Shown: in pieces, positions 47,288 through 60,631 of the stretch
Layout: every line of letters starts with the position of its first letter
Position numbering within the stretch: position 1 is the stretch's first letter
Assembly: GCA_029204225.1 (NCBI GenBank)
Contig: CM055111.1
Location: forward strand, 44,805,815-44,869,814
Direction of reading: 5' to 3'
Origin: Diphasiastrum complanatum
Lineage: Eukaryota; Streptophyta; Lycopodiopsida; Lycopodiales; Lycopodiaceae
DNA: 64,000 bases
The notes under the pieces: model-generated
Databases searched by the model: none
Seen by the model: the letters and a program-made list of their open reading frames with translations, nothing else
Told to the model about the DNA's origin: nothing
Program-made: the position numbers and the translations under genes

Positions 47288-49290
47288 GGTGACCACATGC
47301 ACTTTGGCCAGCCATCACATCACACGGGGTGGGGGAACGGGGAGGTGCAGCATTTTGACGACCATTTTACTGGCAGTGGAAGCTTGAGCTGCCACATGAG
47401 AGAGATGTAGCAGCAAGAAACTGCACCAAAATAACGCAATGAGGAGAGTGCTTAATCTTGGTTAGGTTAGAAGCGCACACATAATATGGTTTAGACTTTT
47501 AGACTTAGAAGGTGCTTGTAAAAAAAGCTTTTAAAAAAAAAACAAGTGTATGGATTTTGCAAGAGGATGCGGCTCTATCTAATAAAAACTGGTTTTACAT
47601 CCACATATTGGCACTCCCGCAACTAAAGTTAGGCACAAGATTTTGCTAACCTGAATTTTTTTTGGCATCTTGCCAAATGAGACAACCTAATTGCATGTGA
47701 ATTACTAATAAGTCTTGTAAAGCTCAAGGCCCAATAACACCATCGCTCATAAAGTGTGTACTAAAAAAATCTTACATTCATCAACATAAAGAATGAGTTT
47801 GGGGACCACCATTAACTAGGACACAATAATGGAATCTCATTTTCTCTTACAATATGATTGGCTGTAATTTTCAGCCCATAGAAAGTCCTCATTATACGAC
47901 TTAGTATAATATTCTTAGTCTTGCTGAAAAAATATTTTGAATATTTTGGCCCATAAGTTGTTGAAGAGCTTGGATAAATTATTTTGTGTAATTAGTGTAT
48001 ATAATGATTTTGAAATATGTGAATTAATGTTTTAAGAAATTGATAATATTTATATAATGAGTTTATGTTTTGATTGATTCCAGTCACTACCAATGTTCCT
48101 TAGACCTAAAATTTCAATCCAATTGTCAATTTGTTTATTCTTTGTGTGATAAACAACGATATTAGCTACGACAAAAAGAAAAATCTTAAAAGTACCTCAT
48201 CGCCTTTGTTTTAGCATACATGGTAAAATTTCTAATTGCAACACAATCAAAAACTTGCAAATCTATATATTTGTGAAGATAAGCTTTCACGTTGTAAACT
48301 TAAAATCCTTAAGAAATTTATTTTTATAATCTCTATAGTTCGTAAAACAAAACACTGATTTTGAACAATTTTCTTAGTGATCAATCCTTGGACTTGGATC
48401 ATAATCTTCAAATCTAAATTCAACATTTCACTTAAGTATAACAATTTTAGAATTGTCTATTTTGCTTTGTAACTAATTTGATTCATCTATTCACTTAGAT
48501 ATTGATAATTGTAAAGGCAAAATCAAGATAGATTAATGCCACTTTGCTATGATACATTAATCCTAACATTGCGAACCTCCTTTTATCACAATTTATGACC
48601 CACCAAAGGTCTCATTGAAATCTATAAAACAATAATTAACATTTTTTGAATCTTCAATTTTCTTGTATGACACTCCAAGTGCTATAAAATGCTCCATCAA
48701 ATGTTTGCTATACAAGGTTGGCCATATAATCCTCAATTGTCTTTCTCCAACCCATCACTCAATTTCTTTTCTATTTAGGTGTCCCATATTTTGGACATCG
48801 TTAGGTTTTGTCACAATAGTTCATATTTGCTAGATCCTCTTTGTTGCTACTCTCAAATTTATGTAAGAGTCTCACTTTGTGTCCACGAGACAAAAAAGGG
48901 TTCTTTTTTGACATAATTAACAAACTTGTATGTAAGGAACCCCTATTTCATTCTACATCTAAACAATATTAGAGAAGTAATTAAAAATGTCTTTAGGGAA
49001 TTGCCACTTTTTTAACTTTTTAAAACAACTCCACTTGTGATCGCTCAACTTTTTATATATTTCCATTTGACATTCTTGTTATGCCAACTTCAACTAGTGA
49101 AGCACAATTTCCCAAGCCTTTGTCCACTTTGATTTTTATGTCCAATTTCTTCTATCTCAATTTCTAATCCATTGAACAAAAATTCATTGACTTCTTATTA
49201 CATATGTAACCCAATATTGTGTTATATGTTGTTCAATTGTGGTTTGGGCTTACAAAGGATGGTCTTCCAAAGTGTTTGTGTGTGTGTGTA
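47288..49290. other. AT-rich intergenic region, nothing recognised
   Basis: Two kilobases with many stops in all frames. No domain seen. Confidence 0.4.

Positions 49291-49291
<1 letters not shown>

Positions 49292-49334
<43 letters not shown>
49292..49334. repeat. (AT)n microsatellite
   Basis: AT dinucleotide run preceded by a short GT run. Confidence 0.97.
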
Positions 49335-49335
<1 letters not shown>

Positions 49336-49374
49336 CAACTTATGTACACTTTTGCGCATGTGTATGGGTGCACC

Positions 49375-49444
49375 CATGCACCCTCCTCCCCTCACCCATG
49401 CATGAGCTTTTTTTAACTAAAAAACTTGGGGAGGAGGATGCATG
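49375..49444. repeat. Short inverted repeat CATGCACCCTCCTCCCC / GGGGAGGAGGATGCATG
   Basis: 17-nt arms with one mismatch around a 36-nt loop. It shares the CATGCATCCTCC word with the perfect hairpin at 15.4 kb and with sequence near 15.25-15.34 kb, suggesting one dispersed family. Confidence 0.7.
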
Positions 49445-49824
49445 TATGGAGAAAGTGCATATCCCCATACATTTGCACATGGTGTGCATTGGGGGTGAGC
49501 CCCAAAAAGATTCCCCACCCCTCCCTCCCAATCACTAAATTTAAATATCTTTCTCTAAATTCAAATATTTGAAGTTTGAAGTTAAGGTTTTATTTTCTTC
49601 ACACACTTCAATGTGCTTTAAACTTTAGCCAATAATCTTTATTACATGGCTTTCTTATTTATTTTGAATTACCAAAGTTTTACCCATAAATCATGAACAA
49701 AAAAAAAAATTTGACCACCTAAAACAACTTTTTTTTTTTTTCAATTCTTCAAATCTCTATCTTGGCCCACCATTTTCATGAATGTTCAACCACAAGCCCA
49801 AACTCACTATCTTTAACTCCAAAG

Positions 49825-50000
49825 GATCGAATTTTTCCAATGAATTGAAGAACCTTTGTACTGTCAAGTCGAATTTTTCAAAAGACTTGAATTTTTTCGA
49901 TGACTCAAATTTTTCGAAAGACTCGATTTTATTTTTTCGAAGATTCGAATTTTTTCGAAGGTTCAAATTTTTTCGAAGGCTCAAAATTTTCCAAGGACGT
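49825..50000. repeat. Short ~20-bp satellite block
   Basis: About nine degenerate units (GACTTGAATTTTTTCGAT type), same family and orientation as the 1.4-2.6 kb block. Confidence 0.85.
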
Positions 50001-50109
50001 TTAATTATCAGACTTTCCATGGAAAAGTCTAATATAAAAATGCATTTCTATGAAGAAAAAATCGGTTCTGAAGGGCTGGAAAGGCTTCAAAACGTAGGCC
50101 TGGTGGGCC

Positions 50110-51462
50110 CCTCACACTCTCTCTCTCTCTATAGTTCCACTGAAGTTTGCATGGCAAAGTTAGGTGGCTTGCCACACAAGCCTATGTCAAGCCTATGTGA
50201 CAGACTGCAATATGCATGCATGGCAGACATCAAGCCTATGTCATGCCTATGACTTGCCACGCAAGCCTATGATAGACTTACGTGGCTTACCACATGGCAA
50301 GTCCCAAGCCTGTGTGGTCTGTCTCATGACATGCCTGCGTGGCTTGCCATGTGGCAACTTGCGAGCCCCAGCTCTCTCTCTCTCTCTCTAGGTCCACTCA
50401 AGCCTACATGATAGAGCTTGGTTGGCTTGCCACACAAGCCTATGGCAAGCCTATATGGTAGCCTACAACATGCTTGCGTGACAGACATCAGAACTATGCC
50501 ATGCCTATGTTGTCTGCCATGCAAGCCTATGGTAGGCTTGTGTGGCTTGCCACGTGACAACTTTCAAGCCCACCTATCTCTCTCTCTCTCTAGGTCCACT
50601 CAAGCCTACGTGACAAAGCCCGGTTGGCTTGCCATACAAGCCTATGGTAGGCCTACATGGCTTGCCACATGGCAAACCTCAAGCTTGCATGATTTGCCAT
50701 GTGACAGACCTACGTGGCTTGCCACGTGGCAGTGTGCGATAGGTTGGCAGATAGTAGACCACGTAGGCGAAGCCTGGTTGGCTTGCCAGCCTATGATGGG
50801 TCTACATGGTTGTCACATAGCTAACCCCAAGCTTGCATGATTTGCCACCTGGAAGGCATACGTGACTTGTCACGTGGCAGCCTATGATAGACTTGGTAAA
50901 TAGCAGGCCTATCTACATGACCTATGATAGGCCTACGTGGCTTGCCACGTGGTAGCTTGAGCCCCACCTCTTTCTCTCTCTAGGTCCATTCATGCCTAAG
51001 TGGAAAAGCCTGGTTGGCTTGCCACATAAGCCTATGTTAGACCTACGTGGTTTGCCATGTGGCAAACCCTAAGCTTGCAGGACTTGCCATGTGGTAGACC
51101 TACGTGGCAGCCTGCGACAAGATTGGCAAATAGTAGATCTATGACATGCCTATGTGGCCTGCTACACAAGCCTATGGTAGTCCTACGTGGCTTACGACAT
51201 GGGAAGTACCAACTCTACATGGTTTTCCACGTGGCAGGCCTACGTGACTTGCCATGTGGTAGCTTGCGAGCTGCACCTCTTTCTCTCTCTAGGTCCACTC
51301 AAGCCTACGTGGCAGAGCCTGGTTTTGCCGCACAAGCCTATGTGGCAACCTGCAACATGCGTGCATGGCAGAGATGAGGCTTATGCCATGCCTATGTGGT
51401 CTGCCATGGAAGCCTATGGTAGGCCACTTCTTCAATGTCTTCATGTGTTAAATCATTCATAA
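50110..51462. repeat. Tandem array of ~200-400-bp units with CACGTGGC palindromes
   Basis: Five units start with a CT run plus AGGTCCACTCAAGCCTA-like sequence (about 50110, 50365, 50575, 50970, 51275). Each is filled with shorter words GGCTTGCCACGTGGCA, CAAGCCTATGG and AGGCCTACGTGGC. TGCCACGTGGCA is a perfect palindrome containing the G-box core CACGTG. Long frames inside are repeats, not genes. Confidence 0.9.
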
Positions 51463-53277
51463 GCTTCACTAGACGCACTTCAAGACCACATTGTAAACAG
51501 TAAATAAAAGTGTTTGTTGGACTGGTAGGCATGGTGTCACACATGCATGCTTATAATAAATACAACATAAGCTTGGTAAAAGCTACAGCCAGACTTCTAC
51601 ATTGAAGCAAGGTGATAATCTCCAAGTTATGGATGCAAAATGAATCATACTGCCACGTGCTTAAAGTGATTATTACACCTTATACATCATTCCGTTGAAT
51701 TGGTACTGGATGCAAAATAGTCACATGTGGTAGTGTAATTACACAGTTCCCTGGCATTAGAAACAAAATTGTTTGAAACTATGTTTTGTATGGAACATAG
51801 GGGAACTCCCACGTTATGATTGGAACATGCTTTGTGAACTTAAAATGTATATGTCACTGACTTTTATTTATGTTTGGAAAATTTGAAACACATTGCATTC
51901 CAAAACACTCAGAACAAGAAATGCAGGGTTCGAAATGTTATTCTAGGGCTGACAACTTTCAGAAGAACAACAACAATGTATTCTCTGATGACACCTACCA
52001 ATAATCACAAGAGCCATAACGACTAGCTCTCAAGAGTCCCAAATTTCAATTGCTCACACTTCAAGAATATCATGTCTACACTGAAATACAAGACGGACTC
52101 AAAGCTGAAGGTCTAGATGCATTGAGCCTCCATGTACTAGAATTAAGGTATTAGCTATAATTTAAGATGCAGACCCACAACATGGATGGAGGCAGGAACA
52201 TGAATGGAGGCAGTCCTCTTTGCTTTGCTCAAAGTTAGTTCTGAGCACAATCTTCCATCACTGGTGAGGTCGATCTTTTGTTGGGACCAAAACGTGGCTC
52301 AGCCAGCAACATTGAATATTGTACCTTCAAAAATTTAACTCGTTATAGAAAAACCATTGATGTGGCAAATATGGGTTTTCCCCGCAAGGCTAATGAATGC
52401 GATGAGAAATCTGGGCTCAAAAACCATATGCCAATTAGACCAGCAAGAGGTAAGATATGCAAATCAAGTCATTTTTCTATCAATGGTCTGGGAACAATGT
52501 GGAAGCTGGAACCTCAGGCAATAAGAGTTGCACTTCAGTTCTCAAGCTGCAGTAATGAGAAGTTTAACAAAATCTCTTTGGAAGAGATGAGAATTAGCTG
52601 CAGCTTCTTGATATGTCTGTGATGATATTGAAACTTGTTCAACGAATTTGGGTAAATAACCTCACATGGTTATTGAAGACTGGAAGAGAGATTGACTCAA
52701 TTCTTAGGCAGGGAGAAAGCCAAACACATGACTTTAAAAAGCCCATGTTGACAGATGATAGTCAGCAATATGCAAGTTGAATTGGAATGCATAACTAGGA
52801 GTTTTAATGATTCTGAGCACAATATGTAACTGGGTAGGGCTATCAAGATTGATGGGTTTGGCTATGAAAAGATGCAAAATTTGAAAAATGAAGATAATTT
52901 CTTTTCTTGAGATGGAATGTGGGGTACATGATGAGAAATTACCAGAACCCCAGTTCTCTGAAACAGATATCAAAATCAGGCAAAGCAAATAACAGCCTGA
53001 GTGCAAAATATCACTTCTGTATTTTACTAGTAGAGCATCTGAAAGGAAAAGGTAATATACTAGGCTTGATTTAGTGTATACACTTAAATTTCTTTTGTTT
53101 AATTGAAAATATTCCTAGTAATATAGGGTGAAAAGGGTTTTCCATTTTATTTCCAGAGTTATCAATGCTTGCAGCAGCACAAAGAAGACGATGAAGAGGT
53201 GTTGACAAGAGGACAAGATGGTGAAGCTTCTTACCAATAAAAAAAGGTAGAGAATTGGCATTTGGAACTAGAGTGGA
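51463..53277. other. Unassigned region
   Basis: A 114-codon plus frame (52278-52622) has balanced composition but no family match. The remainder holds nothing recognisable. Confidence 0.3.
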
Positions 53278-55649
53278 CTAGACAAAAAGTGTATTTGTCT
53301 GCATGTTGTTCAACACATTAAGGTTTTGCATATGCTCTGGATCAGCTAATCCAACTGGTGGAAAACTTTCCACTTCTACCTTCCCTCTTGATGGTGGCAA
53401 TGATGTTGAGGTTCTAAGATCCACATCTCCATCACTAAGTTTCCTGACATCGCGTACTGACAACCTAATGCCAAGGCCTGCTTTATGCATTAATGATTTG
53501 GTGTTTTCTAGTTCCTCTTTGAGAGCATAATAATCTTTTCTAAGGTTTTTGTGCTGCTTCAAAATATCCTCTGCTTGTGCTTTCCGAGCCTCATGCTCTG
53601 CCTGAGCAATAGCTTCTATTTCCTGCAACAAAAATTGTTACAACTTGGTGAATAGCTTATCTGACTTCCCAGAGGATACCTTCTCACAACACTTCTTGAA
53701 TATAGCAAAGTCCTATCTAGGACTTCTTCATATTTTTTTTAGGATAAGTTACAGGCATGGTTCATCTGGATTGGCTCAAGCAAGCTCTAAACGCTAAATC
53801 CTGATCCCTGAACTGAAAACCCAAACCCCAAAACCCAAAATTCATAATTTTAAAACCTTTTAAGTTCTCAATGCACCTATAGGCGATAGAATTCTTTCCA
53901 TTGTCTATTATCCGAATTTTCTCAAGCAAGTTCTACACCCTAAACCCAAAACTTAAAAACCTAAACCTTATCAATGCACGTAGAGGTGATAGGTTAACTT
54001 AGAACACAATTAATGGCCTGAAAGTTACCGTGTTCTAAGAGATCCAGGGACATAAGAAGCAAACAGCAAAGCTTGCTCTGAAAAGCCAAACTCTTTGCGT
54101 ATTGCTGAAATTTTGAGATAGAAAGTGAACTGAGGTCTCATGATACTTAAATGGAACTGGCACAGTTACATACTCAGTGCTAACCTGCTTTTCAGCATAC
54201 CATGTGGTGATGATGGCTTGCAGCTTTATGATCAATTCATGTTTCACTTGTTTATGGTACTCATTATTTGAGAGCTTGTAGGATTTCTGAACCAACTTGG
54301 CATTCTTAGAAAAAGCCTCACCAATGCTACCTTCCAGAGGATCAGAGCCAAAAGGTAGGGAGCTACTTGTCCCACCTGACCTGAGTTGCCACCAATCGGT
54401 CATTGTTAGACTTTTTTAAAATTAAAAGAAGAAAATTTCAAAAACTGCTGGAAGAGTCAAGATCAGCAACATACACGACAATATGAACAAAAGTTTATGA
54501 TGCTGATATATTCACCTTGCTTCTGCAGGCATAATTGGAAATGACTCCACATGTCTAAGCAAGTCTTGGACTTGATTTATATGTGTTTGGTGCAATACCA
54601 TCAACCTGCATAAATATCAGCGCAAAACACAATTGACAGGAAACTTTGATTGCATCTACTTAGACAGGCTAGTACTTCACTTATTAGTATAGTTGCCTTT
54701 TGTGGTTTCAAAGTTTCATGTTTCAGGTCACCACAAGACAGGAATTCAGCGTTGAGCCATTAGGATAAAAATGTAAATCAGCCGCACAATTGCGACAAAC
54801 TCATTCTGTAGTGCTGGTTGGAAACGGAGTACATGAAGAATAATGGATAATTGGAGATGTGTTCACATTTTAACATGGGTGGGCCCAAACTCTTCAATAT
54901 AGATGGGCTTTCTAACTGAAGGTTTGTTTTGATACTAGAGGATCATGTGTCTGCTAGACTAGAATAACACAAATCGGTATCTCAAGTATGCTCCATACAT
55001 GCATGCATTTGCAGTGCATGAATCTGGTGGTATTCCACACATCCATGGAACTCCAGAGTTGCTCATTAGTTTTCATGAAACCAAGTCCTTAGTTTCTCTG
55101 TGTTTTGAAGCCATCTCACCCAACGCAATACCTAGAATTTCAACCTTCTGTCTGGAAGGCTTGTCCAATTTGGTGGACCTTCTGTGGAAGACTCCAAATT
55201 CCGATAATGTAGAAACCTTGGAACTGATTTCATGGCCAGGGGAAAGGGGCCCTGTCTGTGGCCCTTTTTGCTGTGTGAAACCTATTGTGGAAGGAGGCCT
55301 TAGACTGCACACTCCCACCCCCCCCACATGATCATTGTACATGAATGGAAGATGTCCATAAATGTAAACAAAGGATATAGGCATATCTAGATACTTTTAA
55401 TCCAACACAACTATTTTCTATTGAAGTATGGCTTTTCTTTAGAAAGTTGAACCTTTCTTCAAAATCACTGCAATGTTTTGAGCTTGTAAGTGAATAAAAC
55501 GGCAAACTCTCCTGCCCTTCGTGGCATTCATTATCCCTTAGTTCAAGACCATCACATGCTTCCATTACATGAGTTCCAATAGCCTGTGCAAAGCTTTTGT
55601 TAACATCATCATACATGTTTTTCTTTTCATGAAATTCTTTATTGCCTTC
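53278..55649 (-). CDS. Coiled-coil protein of unknown function, four 3' exons
   Basis: Minus-strand exons 55649-55453, 54605-54516, 54380-54185 and 53622-53278 join with GT-AG introns. All three junctions keep frame (AG/G = Arg twice, then phase 0 CAG/GAA). The product includes EKKNMYDDVNKSFAQAIGTH, MVLHQTHINQVQDLLRHVES, FSKNAKLVQKSYKLSNNEYH, KLQAIITTWYAEKQ, and a heptad-rich coiled coil (IEAIAQAEHEARKAQAEDIL, KDYYALKEELENTKSLMHKA) before a Ser/Pro-rich end at TAG 53278. No stops interrupt these exons. Exons upstream of 55649 are not identified and may be lost. I do not recognise the family. Consistent splice phase makes this a real host gene or a recent relic. Confidence 0.65.
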
Positions 55650-56299
55650 CTGCCCAACAAAAGCAAAGGAAAGAGGTTAGGTTTGAAGCTGGTATTACTG
55701 TGGATAAAATAGCTGAGCAAATGAGAAAACATAAGAATGTAGCTTGCGTAGTTTTGAATTTTGCATAAGACCTATTTGGATTTATAACCAACAAAATCAC
55801 TGGCCCAATATCATTGAAAAATTAGATGTATATGGTTGGGAAAACTTTGAAAGTCCTGAGCTCTAGTTCTATTTTCAGAATCAGTACTATGATCTTTACA
55901 AGGAAGAAGGAATATTGTACCAAGAGGAGATAGAACAGGAAGAAGATCATACATGACATTTAGATCTCATTTTCTTTGATATGTTCCCAAAAGAGTTTTC
56001 CTTTACTCACCCTCCTCATTTTATTAAGCTAGTTCCAAATAAAATGTCATATAAAGCCAGACAGAAGATAATAATACAACACAAATTGAAGAATCATACA
56101 ATAATCTCCAACTTAGAATACCGTATGAATGTGAATAAGCTGAATGCAAGATGAATCACAGACTTTTCTCAAATGAACTGCAGATGAACATCCTACATAG
56201 AGATCCAAAACTCTAAAACAATCTCTTAGCTTTGAGACTATTGCATCTAGCATCTTAACATCTAATGCAAGCAATTATCATTCAGAATGATTAGTTTTT
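55650..56299. other. Unassigned region upstream of the coiled-coil gene
   Basis: Should contain the intron and further 5' exons, but none could be recognised. Confidence 0.3.
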
Positions 56300-56575
56300 A
56301 GAGAGAAGGGCGTGAGATAAAGCCACACCAACTGTTGTTACAATCTTCACTCTCATTATGAAAATAAAGACCAATACAAAATTTAATTTAGGAACAAGGT
56401 CCCACCCTTTGGGTCCGCCGATGGCTAATAATTAGGATTGTTGACCATTATTTTAGTTATGAATATCAAAACTTGTAAAAATGAATATAGCATAAAGTGA
56501 TCAACAATATGTCTTATATATCAATACAGACATCTCATTAAGGGCTATCAACTTGACATTATATTTTCTAATAGT
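56300..56575 (-). repeat. Probable start of a Copia LTR (minus orientation)
   Basis: On the minus strand a purine tract AAGGGGGAC precedes TATTAGAAAATATAATG, similar to the TGTTAG start of many Copia LTRs with one change. It lies just downstream of the RNase H fragment. The far end is not defined. Confidence 0.4.
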
Positions 56576-56599
56576 CCCCCTTAATGATAAACCTATTTT

Positions 56600-57072
56600 T
56601 ACAAACAGCCATGATGGATCGGAAATCCTCCTATGTTGAGAGGGACTTTGTCTAGATGCCGACCACTTGTTCATTGGTAAAACAGTAGATCAGCTCCACC
56701 TCTTTTGAGTTGACCTTAGAAGAAGTAATAATGTGTTCCAATGTGCTTAGCGCAAACATGAAGCTATGGATTATTTGTAATCTAGATGTAAATATGGTTG
56801 TCACAATATATTGTTGGTGCCGCATATTGAGAAATCATAAGCTTCTCAAATAACCTTTGTAGCCAAGCACTTTCACATATAACACATTTAACAAAATTAT
56901 ATTCAGCTTCAATAGAAGACAATGCAATTGCATCACATTTATTACGTTTGAGGGGGTATGAGATTGCCCCTTGCATGCATGCTCCTGACACGATACTCAC
57001 TCCTACTGCATCGGACGAGGCTAGCCCTTCGAGGTTAGGGCCCAGAGTGAGAGGTGAACACTCACCTCTCAA
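56600..57072 (-). pseudogene. Copia RNase H fragment
   Basis: Minus strand: GAISYPLKRNKCDAIALSSI then EAEYNFVKCVICESAWLQRL and IYCDNH, matching the SW.SK+Q..ALSSTEAEY and YCDN blocks. After stops, HVCAKHIGTHYYFF corresponds to HARTKHIEIHYHFI. Other pol domains are absent. Confidence 0.85.
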
Positions 57073-57240
57073 ACTTCAATTCATTCTTGAATGTTCAGTG
57101 ACCACCCAGTGACATGTCATGTTGACAATTGATGGTCCAAGGTTGACGGTTGCACATTAAACATTTCATTTTTGAAATTTGACTATAGATTTTTTAATTT
57201 TGTCATCTTACGTTTCAATGTCCAAAGAAATTAGAATGCC

Positions 57241-59855
57241 TTGTCGCTTGAAAACATGCTTTTAAATTCACAGACTAGTCAGTCTCACAATAGTCTAGTG
57301 GTTCACCAGGCACCCCTCACTTCCCATGGCTCAGAGGATAGAGTTGCAGATGAGGCAGGGCCTAGTACTCAACCTGACCCGCCGTCTGGTGTGGGATCCT
57401 CGACACCACCTCCGGCCGCCATGACCATACCAGCACCACAACATCCATCTGAGAGAGGGACAGGATCTTCTTGCATGGGGATGATGCTTCTAAGATCCAT
57501 CGACACCTCTGGGGTGGCAGTGACGGACGATTACATGTTCACACATATTTGAGCTGCCATCGATGAGGTGGGGGCCACAACATGTTGTACAGGTATATAC
57601 TATAATATTAAATGTTTAATGATTAATCAATGATCAATCCATTTAACACTGTAATAAAACTAGTCAGAAGGTTTAGTTTGAGTGTGGAATTACCAATCAC
57701 CAATCATGATTGAATGTTGAGGGTCAATGGATTATGGTTCACTTGAATTCCATGCACATTGGATTGTATGATTGTACAGGTTGTCACAGACAATGCGGCG
57801 AATTGTGTTGCCATGGGTGGGCTCGTTAATGAGACCTACCCCCACATCTTTTGGACACCTTATGCTGCACGTTGCCTGGACTTGTTGGTCAAGGATTTAG
57901 CCAAGATACCATGGATCGCGGAGGTGCTACGCATGGGACGGTTCTTGGTGAGATTCATCACCAAGAGGCCAAGGGCCTTGGCCATGTTCAAGAGACACTC
58001 CACCCTGGAGGTCTTGAGACTTGCCCCCACCAGGTATGCAATTTGAAATTTCAATGCGCAGTTATTGCTAATTAGAATATACTAATAGCTATTGTAGTTT
58101 GGGAGCACTGAACACTAAATTCTAATGCAAAATTTGTTACTCTGGAATGTTCAATGCAATGTGTGCACTGTGCACTGTGCAGGTTTGCATTTATGTTCCT
58201 GGTCATGGAACGACTGCTGAAAGTTCATGTGAGCTTGAGGTAGATGGTTGTTTCTAATGAGTGGGCACAGTGGGGACCATCACAACAGTCGCCGAAGGGT
58301 ATGAGATTCGAGGGAACTATTATGTCGACTATATTTTGGGATGAGGCACAATCCATTGTCATGGGCCTGCAGCCTATCTACACTGTCTTTCACCTTACAA
58401 ATCGAGAGGGCTGCACATTGGACCTCTTATATGAGTTCATGCATAGGTTGGGGGCGAGCAACTACATCTTTGCACGACCATTAGGTCATAGAGGTATATC
58501 GCTTACTATACTATCCTGTTGCACGACTCCTTAGTACTTACTACTTACTAGTAACTGTTATTTGAAATTTGAAATTTGAAATTTGGATTGATGAATCCTG
58601 AGCGCTCAATTTTCAATTATCTAATATCTAGTTTGTGCGATGTTGCTGACCAGTGACTCTTGAGGGCTCATCATTAAATCATTTCACATTCAAATGTACT
58701 ATAATTTAACTTGCAGGCTTGAGGAAGTCCAACGACTCGAGCAGGTGGGAGTGGTTTCACTAGCCCTTGCATGCCATGGCCCACATACTCCATCCACTTT
58801 GGAGGAGTGAGGAGCAGTACCTTGATAGGGAGCTCAGGGATGGCTGGAATGCCTATGTCTCTTGAGTTTATTCTGATGTATGCAAGCAAGATAAGTTGCT
58901 GGATGAGCTCCATATATTCAAGCATGAGACCTTGGCCTCTTGCCCGATGCGTTTGAGAGACGGTAATAAACTGACTGCTACAACTTACTACATAACCAGT
59001 GAATTACGTTGTTTGTAGCTACATTTATTTACTTACATAAGTTACATGAGATGGCTATAACTTGCAGCTATTGACTCCTCTTTGAACTGTGATTTAGGCC
59101 AGCTACATCTTGTGTCATGGTGGACCAAGTTTGGGATTGATGTCCCCAAATTGCACCACCTTGCCATTAGGATCCTCTCACAGGACTGCACTGTAGTCGC
59201 TTGTGAGAGAATCTGGATTGTTCATTCCCTAATTCACATGAAGAAGAGAAATCGACTCTCCTCTACGCAATTGGAGAGGTTGGTGTACGTACACGCCAAC
59301 CTAAGACTTTTGGGTAGACTCCAGACCACTGTAGAGCCTATCCAGGTAAGTCATAAATGATGATTTCTAGCATGTATGTAAATACTAGATACTAGACAGT
59401 AGTACGTATGTTTCTAGGTTTTAACTTTTGTCGGCCCTCCAGATCACTGTGGCATGTGTAGATCAATCCGGATGAGATCGATGTGGCAAAGGTTCCAGAT
59501 TTGCCACCAAGAGACCACGCAAAGGAGGATGTGTACGCATTCCTCCATGAGGAGGCCATGCAGAGGGCAGGTGAGAAATTAGGATTTAGGTCTTACTATT
59601 GGGATGACGTTGCATGCCTGTCACTTGAAATACATTTTTGAACTGATTATTGTAATTTGTGGGCAATAATACGTTTGTCAATCCTTGTGTGCAGGACCTG
59701 TCACTCGAGCAACGCGCAAGAGGAGGGCAGGAGAGGGTACGAGCTCTCGTGCTCATAGCCCTAATGACGAGTCTGAGTCGTCCGAGGAGAGTGAGGGTGA
59801 GGATGAGGGGCATCATACCTTTGCCTCTGATGAGGACTTCATCCCTAATATTTGA
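57241..59855 (+). pseudogene. hAT-superfamily transposase, six exons, nearly intact
   Basis: Exon 1 (to 58033) has VVTDNAANCVAMGGLVNETY, FWTPYAARCLDLLVKDLAKI, the DUF659/hAT core with a catalytic-type D. The first part (57241-57552) is a Pro/Ser-rich stretch separated by a gap. Exon 2, 58183-58493, begins RFAFMFLVMERLLKV and continues FWDEAQSIVMGLQPIYTVFH after a TAG where Gln is usual. Exon 3, 58717-58962, carries HAMAHILHPLW and LRDGWNAYV with two stops. Exon 4, 59068-59345, is the C-terminal dimerisation domain (LAIRILSQDCTVVACERIW, HMKKRNRLSSTQLERLVYVH). Exons 5 (59462-59570) and 6 (59695-59855) give an acidic Ser tail ending FIPNI. All introns are GT-AG and junction phases fit. The BED zinc finger is not seen. 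Confidence 0.9.
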
Positions 59856-60631
59856 GAGGAGACCAGAGCAGGCTCCACAACACCTACTCAGAGGAGGCTC
59901 AGAGCTAGGAGAGCTTAGAGTGTAGATTAGTTACTAGTAGATAGTACGTAGTATTGATGAGCTGTTTACATATCATCAGACATGTGGCATTACATTGGAC
60001 GCATATGTATTATGGATTCTGAACTTTGAAGACAGTAGACTGATATCACAGAAAGTCAATTATCTAATATCAATATTGAGTTAAAAGTTTTACAATTTTG
60101 ATTTGAATATTTATGCATTTGCGATTTGCCATTTTACTATTCCCGACTACTTTGTCAACATAATGACTATGGCTTATCACAACTGCTTTTGAATCAGCAA
60201 AATTTCAGGTCAAGTATATTATGAGTTTGTGTTTCGTCGCTATCAAACACATGGATTGTATGAAAGCATTTGCTGGTCTATCAGACAATACTTGGAACTT
60301 CCTATGCGAATTTTTTAGATGCATTAGTGTAGGTTTTATATACGTCACTTCTTTCTTCTGCATGAGAGGGACAATGATTGTACAAACAACAGGGGAAAAA
60401 ATAAATTGTTTCTTTTTTTGCTATTTGTTTTGCTCTTCCCATATTTGTGAGGGATTTCCTAAGCTATATGAGAATACCAATTTCCAAACAAAGTTTTGCA
60501 TAAGCTTATGTTGCATGCAACATCGTAAGAAGAAGCACTGTTTATTCATCCATCTGGTCCATGGTACACGTATAACGAAAGGTTAGAGCGGGGTCTGGTG
60601 TACTTTTACAAAATACTATGGATTAGGTACT
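59856..60631. other. Unassigned region
   Basis: A 121-codon Cys/Phe-rich plus frame (60221-60586) has no recognisable family. Confidence 0.3.

Noticed and set aside
50164-51377. Several 70-140-codon open frames with repeated HKPM/LPCG words.
   Set aside because: They translate the CACGTGG tandem array; the repeats explain the open frames.
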